Source: Acidobacteriota bacterium
Lineage (GTDB): Bacteria > Acidobacteriota > Thermoanaerobaculia > Multivoradales > SZUA-115
NCBI GenBank assembly: GCA_024277255.1
Contig: JAJRVQ010000091.1
Coordinates: forward strand, 1 to 63,655
DNA: 63,655 nt
Direction: 5' to 3'
Shown: in pieces, positions 28,694-38,214 of the stretch
How the letters are laid out: each line of letters starts with the position of its first letter
Numbering within the stretch: the first letter of the stretch is position 1
Program-made: the position numbers and the translations under genes
The notes under the pieces: model-generated
What the model was told of the DNA's origin: nothing
What the model saw: the letters and a program-made list of their open reading frames with translations, nothing else
Databases searched by the model: none

Positions 28694-30535
28694 ATGGTTG
28701 TGCATTCGCAGGGGCTTTCTGAAGGATCGATCGCCGCGATCTGTCGCGCTCATGACAATGATCGTACACGGATGTTGGACATCGTTCGCCAGGTGCAAGC
28801 GCAACGAGGCTCGGTCGGCGCCGAGGCGATCGATGAGATCGCCGCGCAGATCGGCGTTCCTCGCGTCGCGGTAGAGGGTGTAGTTTCGTTCTACTCCTTC
28901 CTCTCCACCGAGCCCAAGGGGCGGGTCGTCATCCGGTTGTGCAACGACGTGGTCGACGAGATGAAGGGTTCGGCGGTGGTCGCCGAGAGCCTCGAGTGCG
29001 AACTCGGGATCCGCTTCGGTGAGACGACGGCGGACGGCAAGTTCTCGCTGGAGTATGCCTCCTGCATCGGAATGTCCGACCAGGCGCCCGCGGCCTTGGT
29101 CAACGACCTGGTGGTGACCCGGCTCGGCCCCGGCAGCGCCGTGCGCGGAGTCAGGAAATTGGCCGAAGTCGACGACCTCGATGATCTGCGCCGGATCCTC
29201 GTGCGCTCCTACGGCGACGGCAACAACGCGCACGATCTGGTGCGCGCCAGCGTCAACAACAACCTTCGCCTCAAGGGTGAGGTGATCTTCGGCGCCACCG
29301 AGCACGGGGAAGGGCTGAGCAAGGCTCTGTCGATGAGCCCGGCCGAGGTCATCCGCGAGGTCAAGACCTCGCGACTACGTGGCCGCGGTGGCGCCGGTTT
29401 TCCGACCGGTATGAAATGGGAGTTCACTCGCGCGGCGGCCGGCGAGGAGCGCACCCTGATCTGCAATGCCGACGAGGGAGAGCCCGGCACGTTCAAGGAT
29501 CGGGTGATCCTCACCGAGCGCCCCCACCTCCTCTTCGAGGGTATGACCGTGGCGGGGTACGCGATCGGCGCGCGCCGCGGCATCCTCTATCTGCGTGGCG
29601 AGTACGTCTACCTGCGACGCTTCCTCGAACACATCCTCGAGGAGCGTCGCGAGGCGGGCCTGCTCGGCGAGAAGGTGGGCGGCAAGGAGGGATTCGACTT
29701 CGACATCCGCATCCAGATGGGTGCCGGCGCCTACATCTGCGGCGAGGAGACGGCGCTGATCCACTCCTGCGAGGGTGGGCGCGGCGATCCCAAGAACCGG
29801 CCGCCGTTTCCCGCTCAGCAGGGCTATCTGGACATGCCGACTTCGGTCAACAACGTCGAGACGCTGTGCTGCGTGGCGCGCATCCTGGAGAAGGGCTCGG
29901 GCTGGTTCTCCTCCTTCGGCTCCGCCGGCAGCACCGGCACCAAGCTGCTCAGCATTTCGGGTGACTGCATGCGCCCCGGGGTCTACGAGGTTCCCTTCGG
30001 CGTCACCCTGCGTGAAGTCTTCGAGATGTGCGGCGCCGAGCGTCCGCTCGCCGCCCAGGTCGGCGGGCCGAGCGGTCAGATGGTCGCCGAGAACGATTTC
30101 GACCGCACCCTCTGCTACGACGATCTGGCCACCGGCGGAGCCCTGATGGTCTTTCGCCAGGGCCGCAACGTCGTCGACATCGCCGCCCGCTTCATGCGCT
30201 TCTTCGTCGACGAGAGCTGCGGTTATTGCACCCCGTGCCGGGTCGGCAACGTCCTGCTTGAGAAGCGTCTGAACAAGATTCTCTCCGGGCGTGGCGAACT
30301 CGCCGATCTCGACTATCTCGAAGAGTTGGCGCGGTCGGTCAAAGCGACGAGCCGTTGCGGGCTGGGGCAGACGGCGCCCAATCCGGTCCTCTCGACGCTG
30401 GCCAATTTCCGCTCGGCTTACGAGCGGTTGCTGATAGTTCCGCAGGACGGCCGGCAAGCGAGCTTCGACATTCACCGGGCCTTGGCCGAGTCGCAGAAGC
30501 TCACCGGCCGCAAGTCAGTTCACTACGCTAGCTAG
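28694..30535 (+). CDS. hoxF: NAD-reducing [NiFe] hydrogenase diaphorase subunit HoxF (NuoE-NuoF fusion)
   Basis: A 613-residue fusion. The first ~170 residues are NuoE-like, but only one Cys is kept in each of the two 2Fe-2S motifs (LCNDVVDE and SCIGMSDQAP). From ~200 on it is NuoF-like: RGRGGAGFPTGMKW (FMN/NADH site), GEETALIHSCEGGRG, and ESCGYCTPCRVG with a distant Cys in SRCGLGQ for a [4Fe-4S] cluster. HoxF carries the NAD(H) site of the soluble bidirectional hydrogenase. It is the first gene of hoxFUYHW, with GAGGGA before the ATG. The length matches HoxF of HoxFUYH enzymes. Confidence 0.93.
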   Translation: MVVHSQGLSEGSIAAICRAHDNDRTRMLDIVRQVQAQRGSVGAEAIDEIAAQIGVPRVAVEGVVSFYSFLSTEPKGRVVIRLCNDVVDEMKGSAVVAESLECELGIRFGETTADGKFSLEYASCIGMSDQAPAALVNDLVVTRLGPGSAVRGVRKLAEVDDLDDLRRILVRSYGDGNNAHDLVRASVNNNLRLKGEVIFGATEHGEGLSKALSMSPAEVIREVKTSRLRGRGGAGFPTGMKWEFTRAAAGEERTLICNADEGEPGTFKDRVILTERPHLLFEGMTVAGYAIGARRGILYLRGEYVYLRRFLEHILEERREAGLLGEKVGGKEGFDFDIRIQMGAGAYICGEETALIHSCEGGRGDPKNRPPFPAQQGYLDMPTSVNNVETLCCVARILEKGSGWFSSFGSAGSTGTKLLSISGDCMRPGVYEVPFGVTLREVFEMCGAERPLAAQVGGPSGQMVAENDFDRTLCYDDLATGGALMVFRQGRNVVDIAARFMRFFVDESCGYCTPCRVGNVLLEKRLNKILSGRGELADLDYLEELARSVKATSRCGLGQTAPNPVLSTLANFRSAYERLLIVPQDGRQASFDIHRALAESQKLTGRKSVHYAS

Positions 30536-30547
30536 AGGGCCAAAGCG

Positions 30548-31267
30548 ATGGCAGATGGCATCAAGTTTCGCATCGACGGCGTGGAGATCGAAGGCCGGCG
30601 GGGGCAGACCATCCTCGAAGCGGCGGAAGGTGCCGGTGTTTACATCCCTCGCCTGTGCTGGATGAAGGGGCTCTCCCCGGCCGGCGCTTGCCGCCTGTGC
30701 ACGGTCAAGGTCAACGGCCGGCCGATGTCGGCGTGCACCCAGCCGATCGCGCCGGGTGCTGTGGTCGACAACGACACCGAGGAGTTGCGCGGCTGGCGGC
30801 GTGACCTCATCGACATGATCTTCGTCGAGGGCAACCACTTCTGCATGTTCTGCGAGAAGAGCGGCAACTGTGAGCTGCAGGGGCTGGCCTATCGCTTCGG
30901 CATCACGGCGCCGAAGTACCCGTACCTCTTCCCGCAGCGCGAGCTGGACGCCTCCCATCCCGATATCCTGATCGACCGCGACCGTTGCATTCTGTGCGGC
31001 CGTTGCGTCAGAGCTTCGCGGGAGCTGGACGGCAAGGATGTCTTCGGTTTCGTCGGGCGGGGGCGCGACAAGCGGGTGGCGGTCAACGCCGAGGCCGGCC
31101 TCGGCGATACCAGCGCGCTGGCCGAGGATCGCGCGGTCAAGGCCTGCCCGACCGGGGCACTGCTGGTCAAGCGGGTGGGCTACGCGGTACCGATCGGCAA
31201 GCGGACCTACGACCACCGGCCGATCGGCTCCGACATCGAGCAGCCGGCGGCGAGTGAGGAGGGATGA
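30548..31267 (+). CDS. hoxU: Hydrogenase diaphorase electron-transfer subunit HoxU
   Basis: A 239-residue protein homologous to the N-terminal part of NuoG. It has the plant-type 2Fe-2S binding segment (CWMKGLSPAGACRLC with a further Cys in MSACT). It then has the His/Cys [4Fe-4S] site (HFCMFCEKSGNCELQ) and a CILCGRCVRASRE ferredoxin motif with a matching Cys in KACPTGAL. It passes electrons between HoxF and HoxY. It begins 12 bases after hoxF and overlaps hoxY. Confidence 0.93.
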   Translation: MADGIKFRIDGVEIEGRRGQTILEAAEGAGVYIPRLCWMKGLSPAGACRLCTVKVNGRPMSACTQPIAPGAVVDNDTEELRGWRRDLIDMIFVEGNHFCMFCEKSGNCELQGLAYRFGITAPKYPYLFPQRELDASHPDILIDRDRCILCGRCVRASRELDGKDVFGFVGRGRDKRVAVNAEAGLGDTSALAEDRAVKACPTGALLVKRVGYAVPIGKRTYDHRPIGSDIEQPAASEEG

Positions 31268-31812
31268 TGGCCAAGCCGAGGGTCGCGACAACCTCGCTGT
31301 GTGGCTGCTTCGGTTGCCACATGTCGTTTCTCGACATCGATGAGCGGATTCTCCAGCTGGTCGAGTTGATCGACTTCGATCGCTCGCCGATCAACGACTT
31401 CAAGGAGATTCAAGGGCCGGTGGAGATCGGTCTGGTCGAAGGCGGCTGCGCCAACGAGGAGAACGTCAAGGTGTTGGAGGAGTTCCGGCGCAACTGCAAG
31501 GTGTTGATCTCGATGGGAGACTGCGCGATCAACGGCGGGATCCCCGCCTTGCGCAACATGGTGTCGCTCAAGGACTGCTACCGGGAGGCCTTTCTCGACG
31601 GCCCCACGGTCTACAACCCCGCGGGCAAGGTGCCGGACGATGTGGAAATTCCGCTGCTCCTCGACAAGGTCTATCCCTGTCACGAAGTGGTCAAGATCGA
31701 CTATCACCTGCCCGGCTGTCCACCGTCGGCCGACACCCTGTGGGAAGCGCTGACCGCTCTGCTCGCCGGCAAGCCGCTGAATCTGTCCTACGAACTGGTG
31801 AAGTACGACTGA
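31264..31812 (+). CDS. hoxY: [NiFe] hydrogenase small subunit HoxY
   Basis: A 182-residue short-form small subunit with only the proximal [4Fe-4S] cluster. Ligand candidates are Cys15 and Cys18 in CGCFGCHMSFLD, the Cys of SMGDCAINGG and the Cys of YHLPGCPPSADT. The gene overlaps hoxU by ATGA; a second in-frame ATG follows directly at 31267. No Tat signal is present, which fits a cytoplasmic enzyme of hydrogenase group 3. Confidence 0.93.
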   Translation: MMAKPRVATTSLCGCFGCHMSFLDIDERILQLVELIDFDRSPINDFKEIQGPVEIGLVEGGCANEENVKVLEEFRRNCKVLISMGDCAINGGIPALRNMVSLKDCYREAFLDGPTVYNPAGKVPDDVEIPLLLDKVYPCHEVVKIDYHLPGCPPSADTLWEALTALLAGKPLNLSYELVKYD

Positions 31813-31831
31813 CCCGGGAGGTAGAGGGAAT

Positions 31832-33277
31832 ATGGCCACACCAGCGACGAAGCGAATCGTCATCGAACCCCTCACCCGGGTGGAGGGCCACGGCAAGGTC
31901 TCGATCCACCTCGGCGAAGACAATCGCGTCGAACAGGCGCGCTTGCACATCGTCGAGTTCCGCGGCTTCGAGCGCTTCATCCAGGGCCGGCCCTTCTGGG
32001 AACTGCCGGTCCTCGTGCAGCGACTCTGCGGAATCTGTCCGGTGAGCCATCACCTGTGCGCCGCCAAGGCGGTCGACGGCATCGTCGGGGCCGAGAAGCT
32101 GACCCCGACGGCCGAGAAAATGCGCCGGCTGATGCACTACGGCCAAATCTTCCAGTCCCACGCTCTGCACTTCTTCCACTTGGCCTCGCCCGATCTGCTG
32201 TTCGGCTTCGACGCGCCGGTCGAAAGCCGCAACGTCGTCGGAGTGATCGCCAAGCACCCCGATCTCGCGGTTCAGGGGGTGATGATGCGCAAGTTCGGCC
32301 AGGAGGTCATCAAGGCCACCGCCGGCAAGAAGGTGCACGGGACGGGGGCCATTCCCGGGGGTATCAACAAGAACCTCTCGCTCGCTGAGCGTGATGCGCT
32401 GTTGGCGGAGATCGACCAGATGGTCGAGTGGAGCCTCAAGGCGATCGACATCGCCAAAGGCTACAGCCTGGAAAATCTGGAGATGGTCAAGGAATTCGGC
32501 TCCTTCGACTCCAACCACCTCTCGATCGTCCGCGAGGACGGGGCGATGGATCTCTACGACGGCAAGCTGCGGGCGATCAACGCTGCCGGCGAGACGCTGA
32601 TCGATCAGGTGAGCCCGCTCGACTACCTCGACGTGATCGCCGAGGAGGTCAAGCCCTGGTCCTACATGAAGTTCCCCTTCCTCAAGAAGCTGGGGCCCGA
32701 GAAGGGCTGGTTCCGGGTCGGTCCGCTGGCGCGGGTCAACACCTGCGACTTCATCGACACGCCGCGGGCCGAGGCGGCGCGCCAGGAGTTCAGCGCTCTC
32801 AACGAGGGCAAGCCGTGCAATATGACGCTGGCCTACCATTGGGCACGGATGATCGAAGCTCTGCACGCCTGCGAGAAGATCGGGGAGTTGCTCCACGACG
32901 CGGATCTCCAGGGCGACGACCTGGTGGTGCCGGCCGGTGAGCGGCGCGAGGAGTACGTCGCCATGCTCGAAGCGCCCCGCGGCACGTTGACCCACCACTA
33001 CCGGGTCGATGAGAACGACCAGGTGGTGATGGCCAACCTCATCGTCTCGACGACCTGCAACAACGAGGCGATGAACAGCGCGGTGCGCAAGATCGCGGAC
33101 GAGTATCTTTCGGGCGTGCCCGAGATTACCGAGCCGTTGCTCAACAACATCGAAGTGGGGATCCGGGCCTACGATCCCTGTCTCTCCTGCGCCACCCACG
33201 CGCTGGGCCAGATGCCGCTCGAGGTTACCCTCGTCGGCCCCGACGGCGAGACGATCGACCGGCGCACCAGGCCATGA
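31832..33277 (+). CDS. hoxH: [NiFe] hydrogenase large subunit HoxH
   Basis: A 481-residue catalytic subunit. The N-terminal nickel motif is RLCGICPVSHH (Cys66 and Cys69) and the C-terminal one is DPCLSCATH (Cys450 and Cys453). The Ni-Fe(CN)2CO centre binds these four Cys. Twenty-five residues follow the final His (456) and should be removed by the maturation protease encoded next door. GGGAGG precedes the ATG. Overlap of four bases with the protease gene couples the two. Confidence 0.95.
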   Translation: MATPATKRIVIEPLTRVEGHGKVSIHLGEDNRVEQARLHIVEFRGFERFIQGRPFWELPVLVQRLCGICPVSHHLCAAKAVDGIVGAEKLTPTAEKMRRLMHYGQIFQSHALHFFHLASPDLLFGFDAPVESRNVVGVIAKHPDLAVQGVMMRKFGQEVIKATAGKKVHGTGAIPGGINKNLSLAERDALLAEIDQMVEWSLKAIDIAKGYSLENLEMVKEFGSFDSNHLSIVREDGAMDLYDGKLRAINAAGETLIDQVSPLDYLDVIAEEVKPWSYMKFPFLKKLGPEKGWFRVGPLARVNTCDFIDTPRAEAARQEFSALNEGKPCNMTLAYHWARMIEALHACEKIGELLHDADLQGDDLVVPAGERREEYVAMLEAPRGTLTHHYRVDENDQVVMANLIVSTTCNNEAMNSAVRKIADEYLSGVPEITEPLLNNIEVGIRAYDPCLSCATHALGQMPLEVTLVGPDGETIDRRTRP

Positions 33278-33882
33278 ACGCCGCCGCCGGCACTCTCATC
33301 CTGGGCTGGGGCAACCCCGGTCGCCTCGACGATGGGCTCGGCCCGGCTCTGGCGGCAGATTTCGAGCGAGCCACTCCGCCGGGGGTGACGGTGGAGAGCG
33401 ACTATCAGTTGCAGGTGGAGTGTGCCGCCGACGTGGCTGAGCACCAGCGGGTCGTCTTCGTCGACGCCGATCGCCGCGGAGCCGGGCCCTTCTGGATGCG
33501 CCGGCTGACGCCCGAGAAGGGCAGGCTGACCTTCTCGACGCACAGCATCTCGCCCGAGACCGTGCTCGCCCTGGCTCGCGACCTGTTCGCCGTCGAGCCC
33601 GAGGCCTGGCTGCTCGGCATCAGGGGGTACGATTTCGACGGCTTCGGCGAGGGGCTGTCGATGCGAGCCCAAGACAACCTGACCGCTGCCGTGCGCTTCC
33701 TACGGGCGGCCTGCGAGGGGGAGAGTTTTCGCCCGGTCGAGGCCGCCGCGGAGTTCACTACGGAGTTCAGCCTTGAGTCCATCTCGTTTTCCGCCCCTGT
33801 TCTCGCTACCGTGCCCGGCGACCTGCCAGGCTCTGACGCTGATGATTGCGAGGGTGACCCATGCAAGACGGCAAGCACGTAG
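33274..33882 (+). CDS. hoxW: Hydrogenase maturation endopeptidase (HoxW-like)
   Basis: A 202-residue protein of the HycI/HoxW protease family. It has the N-terminal ILGWGNPGRLDDGLGPALA with the metal-sensing Asp, a second acidic site in VFVDADRRG, and THSISPETVLALA with the conserved His. It is expected to cut HoxH after His456. The C-terminal ~40 residues are acidic and Cys-bearing and lie beyond the usual family end. The last part overlaps the receiver gene by 22 bases. Confidence 0.85.
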   Translation: MNAAAGTLILGWGNPGRLDDGLGPALAADFERATPPGVTVESDYQLQVECAADVAEHQRVVFVDADRRGAGPFWMRRLTPEKGRLTFSTHSISPETVLALARDLFAVEPEAWLLGIRGYDFDGFGEGLSMRAQDNLTAAVRFLRAACEGESFRPVEAAAEFTTEFSLESISFSAPVLATVPGDLPGSDADDCEGDPCKTAST

Positions 33883-34256
33883 TTCTGTGCATCGACGACG
33901 ATGCCGACATCCTCTCCTACCTTGAGATCCTTCTCGAAGCCGAGGGCTTCCTCTTCGTCGGTGCCGCCAGCGCCGAGGAGGGGCTGAGGCTGTACAGAGA
34001 GAGCGATCCCGATGCGGTGATCGTCGATCTGATGATGGAGGAGGTCGACGCGGGCACGAACTTCGCCCGGGAACTGCGCCTTCTGCGCAGCGAAACGCCC
34101 ATCTTCATGCTCAGCTCGGTCGGCGACAACTTCAACCTGACGGCCGACTACAGCGCTCTTGGTCTGGCCGGAGTCTTCCAGAAGCCGATCGCCAAGGAGA
34201 CGCTGCTCAGCGTGCTGCGGACTTCACTGGCTGCTGAGTTGCCGGCGGATCGGTAG
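33861..34256 (+). CDS. Single-domain response regulator receiver
   Basis: A 131-residue CheY-type receiver. The acidic pocket is IDDDAD (residues 11-16), the phospho-acceptor is Asp56 in VIVDLMM, the Ser/Thr switch is in MLSS and the Lys is 108 in FQKPI. No output domain is present. It overlaps hoxW at its start. At its end it overlaps the 3' end of the histidine kinase gene on the other strand by 50 bases. The two are probable partners linked to hydrogenase control; that pairing is inferred from position. Confidence 0.88.
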   Translation: MQDGKHVVLCIDDDADILSYLEILLEAEGFLFVGAASAEEGLRLYRESDPDAVIVDLMMEEVDAGTNFARELRLLRSETPIFMLSSVGDNFNLTADYSALGLAGVFQKPIAKETLLSVLRTSLAAELPADR

Positions 34257-35685
34257 GCAGGTCGACCACCACGGTCGTACCGCGACCCTCGACACTGTGA
34301 AGCTGGATGCGGCCGCCGTGGCGCTCGACGGCGCGCTTGACCAGGGCCAGGCCCAGACCGGTTCCCGTCGGCGATTCCCGTTTGGCGTTCGAGGCGCGAA
34401 AGAACTCCCGAAACAGCTTCTCTTGCTCGCCGGCGGGAATGCCGATTCCCGTGTCCTCGACGACGATGCGCACATTGCCGGATTCGGTGAGGCGGAAGCG
34501 TACGTTGACCGTACCTCCGGCGGGCGTGTACTTGATGGCGTTGGAGACCAGGTTCTCCATCACCTGTTGGAGCAGGTTGGCTCCGCTCGCCAGCTCCGGC
34601 AGGGTGTCGTCCGCTTGCACGGTGAAGGTCAGCTGCTTGGCGGCAGCCTCTTGCCGGAAGGTGCGCTCGGTCTGCGTGGCGAGCTGGTTGAGGTCGACGA
34701 CGACGTCGGGAATCTGGCGCGAGCGATCGCGCGCGCGGGCGATGGTCAGCAGCTCACCGATGGTTTGATCGAGAGACTTGAGCCGTTCGACGATCCGGCT
34801 CAAGTGCTCGGCCTGGCGCGGCGTCACCTCCCCCAAGTAACCGCCGCTCAGCAGGTCGAGCATGCTCAGGCCGGCACCGAGAGGGGCCCGCAGATTGTGC
34901 GCCACTTCCAGCATCGACTGGGAGCGTTCGCGCAGGAGGTCCTCGATAGCCGCGTAGGCGCGGGTCCGCTCGGCGACTCGTTCGCGCAGCCGCTGCATGA
35001 TGCGGGTGATGATGGCAACGGTGATGAATAGCGTGGCGCTGAAGAAGAAGAGCATCACCGCGGCGTAGACCGGCCGGTTCAGCAGGCCGATAGGCAGCCC
35101 CTTGAAACTGAAGCTGGGAAGTACGATCCAGCCCTGCAGCTGGGCCACGAACATCAGCCACAGGCCGCCGGCGGCGAGGCCGGCGAGGCGGAAGGCGACG
35201 GCGGCGGAGAATTGGATCGCCGCGATGATCACATGGAAGATGAGAAAGACGGCCAGCGGGCTCGACACCCCGCCGGTGAAGTAGATGAGCAGGAACATCG
35301 CCGCGTAGTCGATGAGGACTTGCAGCAGCGTCACCAGCCGTTCGAGTCTCCGGCGCTGTGGCGTGCGCTGCGCCAGTCGGCTCACCCGGTGGGTGCAGAG
35401 CCAGGCGAAGATCGCGTTGTAGACCAGGCTGGTAACGGCGATGAGGACGATCGGCATCACCGCGACCTCGAAGCCCAGAGCCCAACCGGCGAGCAGCCCG
35501 GCGAACATCACGGGCGCCACCGCCCAGCGCAGCTTGGTCTGCCAGAACCCCCGTCGTCCCCACAGCCGTGGCAACCGACCCTCGACCGGAGCCGGCGACA
35601 AGCCCTCCATGTCGGCCCTACTTTCCACCATGAGCCAGTCCTTTAGACTCCGGACACCCTCGTGGTCGGGACAGAGTACGATCAT
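34207..35685 (-). CDS. Membrane sensor histidine kinase
   Basis: A 492-residue kinase with about six membrane helices in residues 55-230 and no recognised sensory domain. The H-box is VAHNLRAPLG (His263), followed by DHp, then the ATPase: N box MENLVSNAIKY, G1 DTGIGIP, G2 GTGLGLALVKRAV. The first ATG is used here; ATGs at 35631 and 35610 are also possible and neither has a strong ribosome-binding site. The long N-terminal membrane part with few exposed residues suggests sensing within the membrane. Confidence 0.86.
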   Translation of the reverse strand: MIVLCPDHEGVRSLKDWLMVESRADMEGLSPAPVEGRLPRLWGRRGFWQTKLRWAVAPVMFAGLLAGWALGFEVAVMPIVLIAVTSLVYNAIFAWLCTHRVSRLAQRTPQRRRLERLVTLLQVLIDYAAMFLLIYFTGGVSSPLAVFLIFHVIIAAIQFSAAVAFRLAGLAAGGLWLMFVAQLQGWIVLPSFSFKGLPIGLLNRPVYAAVMLFFFSATLFITVAIITRIMQRLRERVAERTRAYAAIEDLLRERSQSMLEVAHNLRAPLGAGLSMLDLLSGGYLGEVTPRQAEHLSRIVERLKSLDQTIGELLTIARARDRSRQIPDVVVDLNQLATQTERTFRQEAAAKQLTFTVQADDTLPELASGANLLQQVMENLVSNAIKYTPAGGTVNVRFRLTESGNVRIVVEDTGIGIPAGEQEKLFREFFRASNAKRESPTGTGLGLALVKRAVERHGGRIQLHSVEGRGTTVVVDLPTDPPATQQPVKSAAR

Positions 35686-35793
35686 AGGGGCAGTGTGGCG
35701 AACCTGCCCATAGCCGTGGGGGTGGGGAGATTCGCCGCTGAACTACCCGCAGATGCGGCGCGCCTGCGGGGGGAAACCGTGGAAGCTAGAGCC

Positions 35794-38184
35794 ATGACTA
35801 CGCGGCCACTCCAGCGATTACGCCTAGAAGTTCGAGGCGCGGTGCAAGGCGTCGGCTTCCGGCCCTACGTGTTTCGTCTCGCCGAGGAGCTGGATCTGGC
35901 CGGCTGGGTGAGCAACGACCAGCGAGGTGTCACCCTGGAGGTCGAGGGGCCGGCGGACCATCTGGAAGCCTTCCTGGCCCGTTTTCCCGACGAGCTTCCG
36001 CCGCGCGCCGTGGTCCACAGCTTCGAGCCGAGCTGGCTGGTCCCGGCGGAGCTGAGCGGCTTCGCCATCCGGCGCAGCGATCAGGCGGGCGCCAAGAGCG
36101 CCGTCATCCTGCCCGACATCGCGACTTGCGGCGACTGCCTGGCCGAGCTGTTCGATCCAGCCGATCGGCGCTACCTCTATCCGTTCACCAACTGCACCAA
36201 CTGCGGGCCGCGTTTCAGCTTCATCCTCGAGCTGCCTTACGATCGCTCGCGCACCACGATGGCAGATTTCGAGCTGTGCCCTGACTGCGCCCGCGAGTAC
36301 GCCGACCCGCGCGATCGTCGTTTCCATGCGCAGCCTGACGCCTGCCCCCGGTGCGGCCCCCAGCTGTCGCTGGACGATAGTTCGGGCGAGACCCTGGCCG
36401 TCGCCGGTGAGGCGCTGGAGGCCGCCGTTATGGCGCTGGCCGCCGGCCGCATCGTCGCCGTCAAGGGGCTCGGTGGATTCCACCTCATGGTCGACGCCGG
36501 CGACGAGGCGGCCGTGCGCCGCTTGCGCCGCCGCAAAGGCCGCTACGAAAAACCGCTCGCCCTGATGGTGGCCGATCTCGAAGCCGCTCGCCGGCTGTGC
36601 ACGGTCGACCCTTGGGCAGCGCGCGAGTTGACCTCGCCCGAAGCCCCCATCGTGCTCCTGCCGGCGCGCACTGAGGTTGGCCGGGGCGGAGGCGTTGCCG
36701 CCGCGGTAGCTCCCGGCAATCCCTTCCTCGGGGTGATGTTGCCTTCGACACCGCTGCACCACCTGCTCTTGCGGCGACTCGGAATTCCCTTGGTGGCGAC
36801 CAGCGGCAACCTCAGTGACGAGCCGATCTGCACCGGCAACGGCGAGGCCCGCGAGCGGCTCGCCGCCATCGCCGACCTCTTCCTGGTCCACGATCGGCAG
36901 ATCGCCCGCCATGTGGACGACAGCGTGGTCGCCTTTGTCGACGGTGGACGGCTGCCCATCCGCCGCGCCCGCGGCTTCGCTCCGCTGCCGGTGCAGCTGG
37001 CGGAGGGTGGGGATGGTGCGGGCGGCGGGGAAGCGATCCTGGCGGTGGGGGCGCATCTCAAGAATGTCGTCGCCCTAAGCCTCGGGCGGCGGGTCTTCCT
37101 GAGCCAGCACATCGGCGACATGGAGACGGTCGAGGCGCACGCCGCCTTCGAGCAGGTGATCGGCGATTTCTTGCGCTTGTACGAGGCGACCCCCGGCGTC
37201 ATCGCGCACGATCTGCATGCGGATTACCTCTCCACCCGTTGGGCGCGGGAGGCGGTGGCCGGAGAGGGCGCAAGGCCGGAATGGGAGCGAGCCTTGCGCG
37301 GCAGGCGGCTCATCGCCGTGCAGCATCACCACGCTCACCTGGCCTCCTGCCTGGCCGACAACGGGGTCGAGGGCCGCGCCCTGGGCGTCATCTGGGACGG
37401 CACGGGGATGGGAACGGACGGCACCGTCTGGGGCGGTGAGTTCCTGCTCGGAGAGGCCGCCGGCTTCGAGCGGGTGGCCTCGCTGCGCCCCTTCCCGTTG
37501 CTCGGCGGCGAGGCCGCGGTGCGCCAGCCGCGCCGCGTGGCGCTTGCGCTGCTGTGGGATCTCTACGGCGAGGGCGGCTGGGAGAAGCTGCCGGCGGGTC
37601 TCTTCGCGAGCCGCGAACGCACGCCCTTCGAGCGCATGCTCGACCGCGGCTTGCAGAGCCCGATGACGACCAGCGCCGGGAGGCTTTTCGACGGTGTCGC
37701 GGCTCTGCTCGGGCTGCGGCGGGAGGTCTCGTTCGAAGGGCAGGCGGCGATGGAACTGGAGTTTCTGGCCGGAGCTGCAAGCGGCACCGCGGACCGTAGC
37801 CCCTATCCTCTCGACCTGGTGGAGAGCACCGGCCGGCCGGGGGCTGCGTGCCAACTCGATTGGCGAGCGATGGTCGAGGCGGTGGTCGAGGAGGTGCGCC
37901 GCGGCATCGCGGCGAGTACGATCGCGGCACGCTTTCACGCCACCCTGGCCGAGGCCATCTGTAGTCTCGCCGGGCGGATCGGCGAGTCGCGCGTCCCCCT
38001 GAGCGGAGGCTGTTTCCAGAATCGACGGCTCACCGAGCTATGCTGCCGGCGGCTACGCCGGGCCGGTTTCGAAGTCCTGCTCCACCGCCAGGGGCCGCCC
38101 AACGACGGCGGGATCAGCCTCGGGCAGGTCGCGGTCGCTCGCGCCCGTCTGCGAGCCGAGAACAACCAGAAAATAGGCCGGTGA
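35794..38184 (+). CDS. hypF: Carbamoyltransferase HypF
   Basis: A 796-residue maturation protein. ATG 35794 is chosen for GGAAG upstream and because the acylphosphatase domain starts there (LEVRGAVQGVGFRPYVF). Then come two zinc-finger motifs (CGDC...CTNCGPRFS and CPDC...CPRCGP), a YrdC-like domain (residues ~205-390), and the Kae1-like domain with HHHAHLASCLADN. HypF makes the carbamoyl group that becomes cyanide on the hydrogenase iron. It starts the hypFCDE series. Confidence 0.96.
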   Translation: MTTRPLQRLRLEVRGAVQGVGFRPYVFRLAEELDLAGWVSNDQRGVTLEVEGPADHLEAFLARFPDELPPRAVVHSFEPSWLVPAELSGFAIRRSDQAGAKSAVILPDIATCGDCLAELFDPADRRYLYPFTNCTNCGPRFSFILELPYDRSRTTMADFELCPDCAREYADPRDRRFHAQPDACPRCGPQLSLDDSSGETLAVAGEALEAAVMALAAGRIVAVKGLGGFHLMVDAGDEAAVRRLRRRKGRYEKPLALMVADLEAARRLCTVDPWAARELTSPEAPIVLLPARTEVGRGGGVAAAVAPGNPFLGVMLPSTPLHHLLLRRLGIPLVATSGNLSDEPICTGNGEARERLAAIADLFLVHDRQIARHVDDSVVAFVDGGRLPIRRARGFAPLPVQLAEGGDGAGGGEAILAVGAHLKNVVALSLGRRVFLSQHIGDMETVEAHAAFEQVIGDFLRLYEATPGVIAHDLHADYLSTRWAREAVAGEGARPEWERALRGRRLIAVQHHHAHLASCLADNGVEGRALGVIWDGTGMGTDGTVWGGEFLLGEAAGFERVASLRPFPLLGGEAAVRQPRRVALALLWDLYGEGGWEKLPAGLFASRERTPFERMLDRGLQSPMTTSAGRLFDGVAALLGLRREVSFEGQAAMELEFLAGAASGTADRSPYPLDLVESTGRPGAACQLDWRAMVEAVVEEVRRGIAASTIAARFHATLAEAICSLAGRIGESRVPLSGGCFQNRRLTELCCRRLRRAGFEVLLHRQGPPNDGGISLGQVAVARARLRAENNQKIGR

Positions 38185-38214
38185 ACGACAGGCCGGTGAA
38201 AGGGAGAGGCTGCG

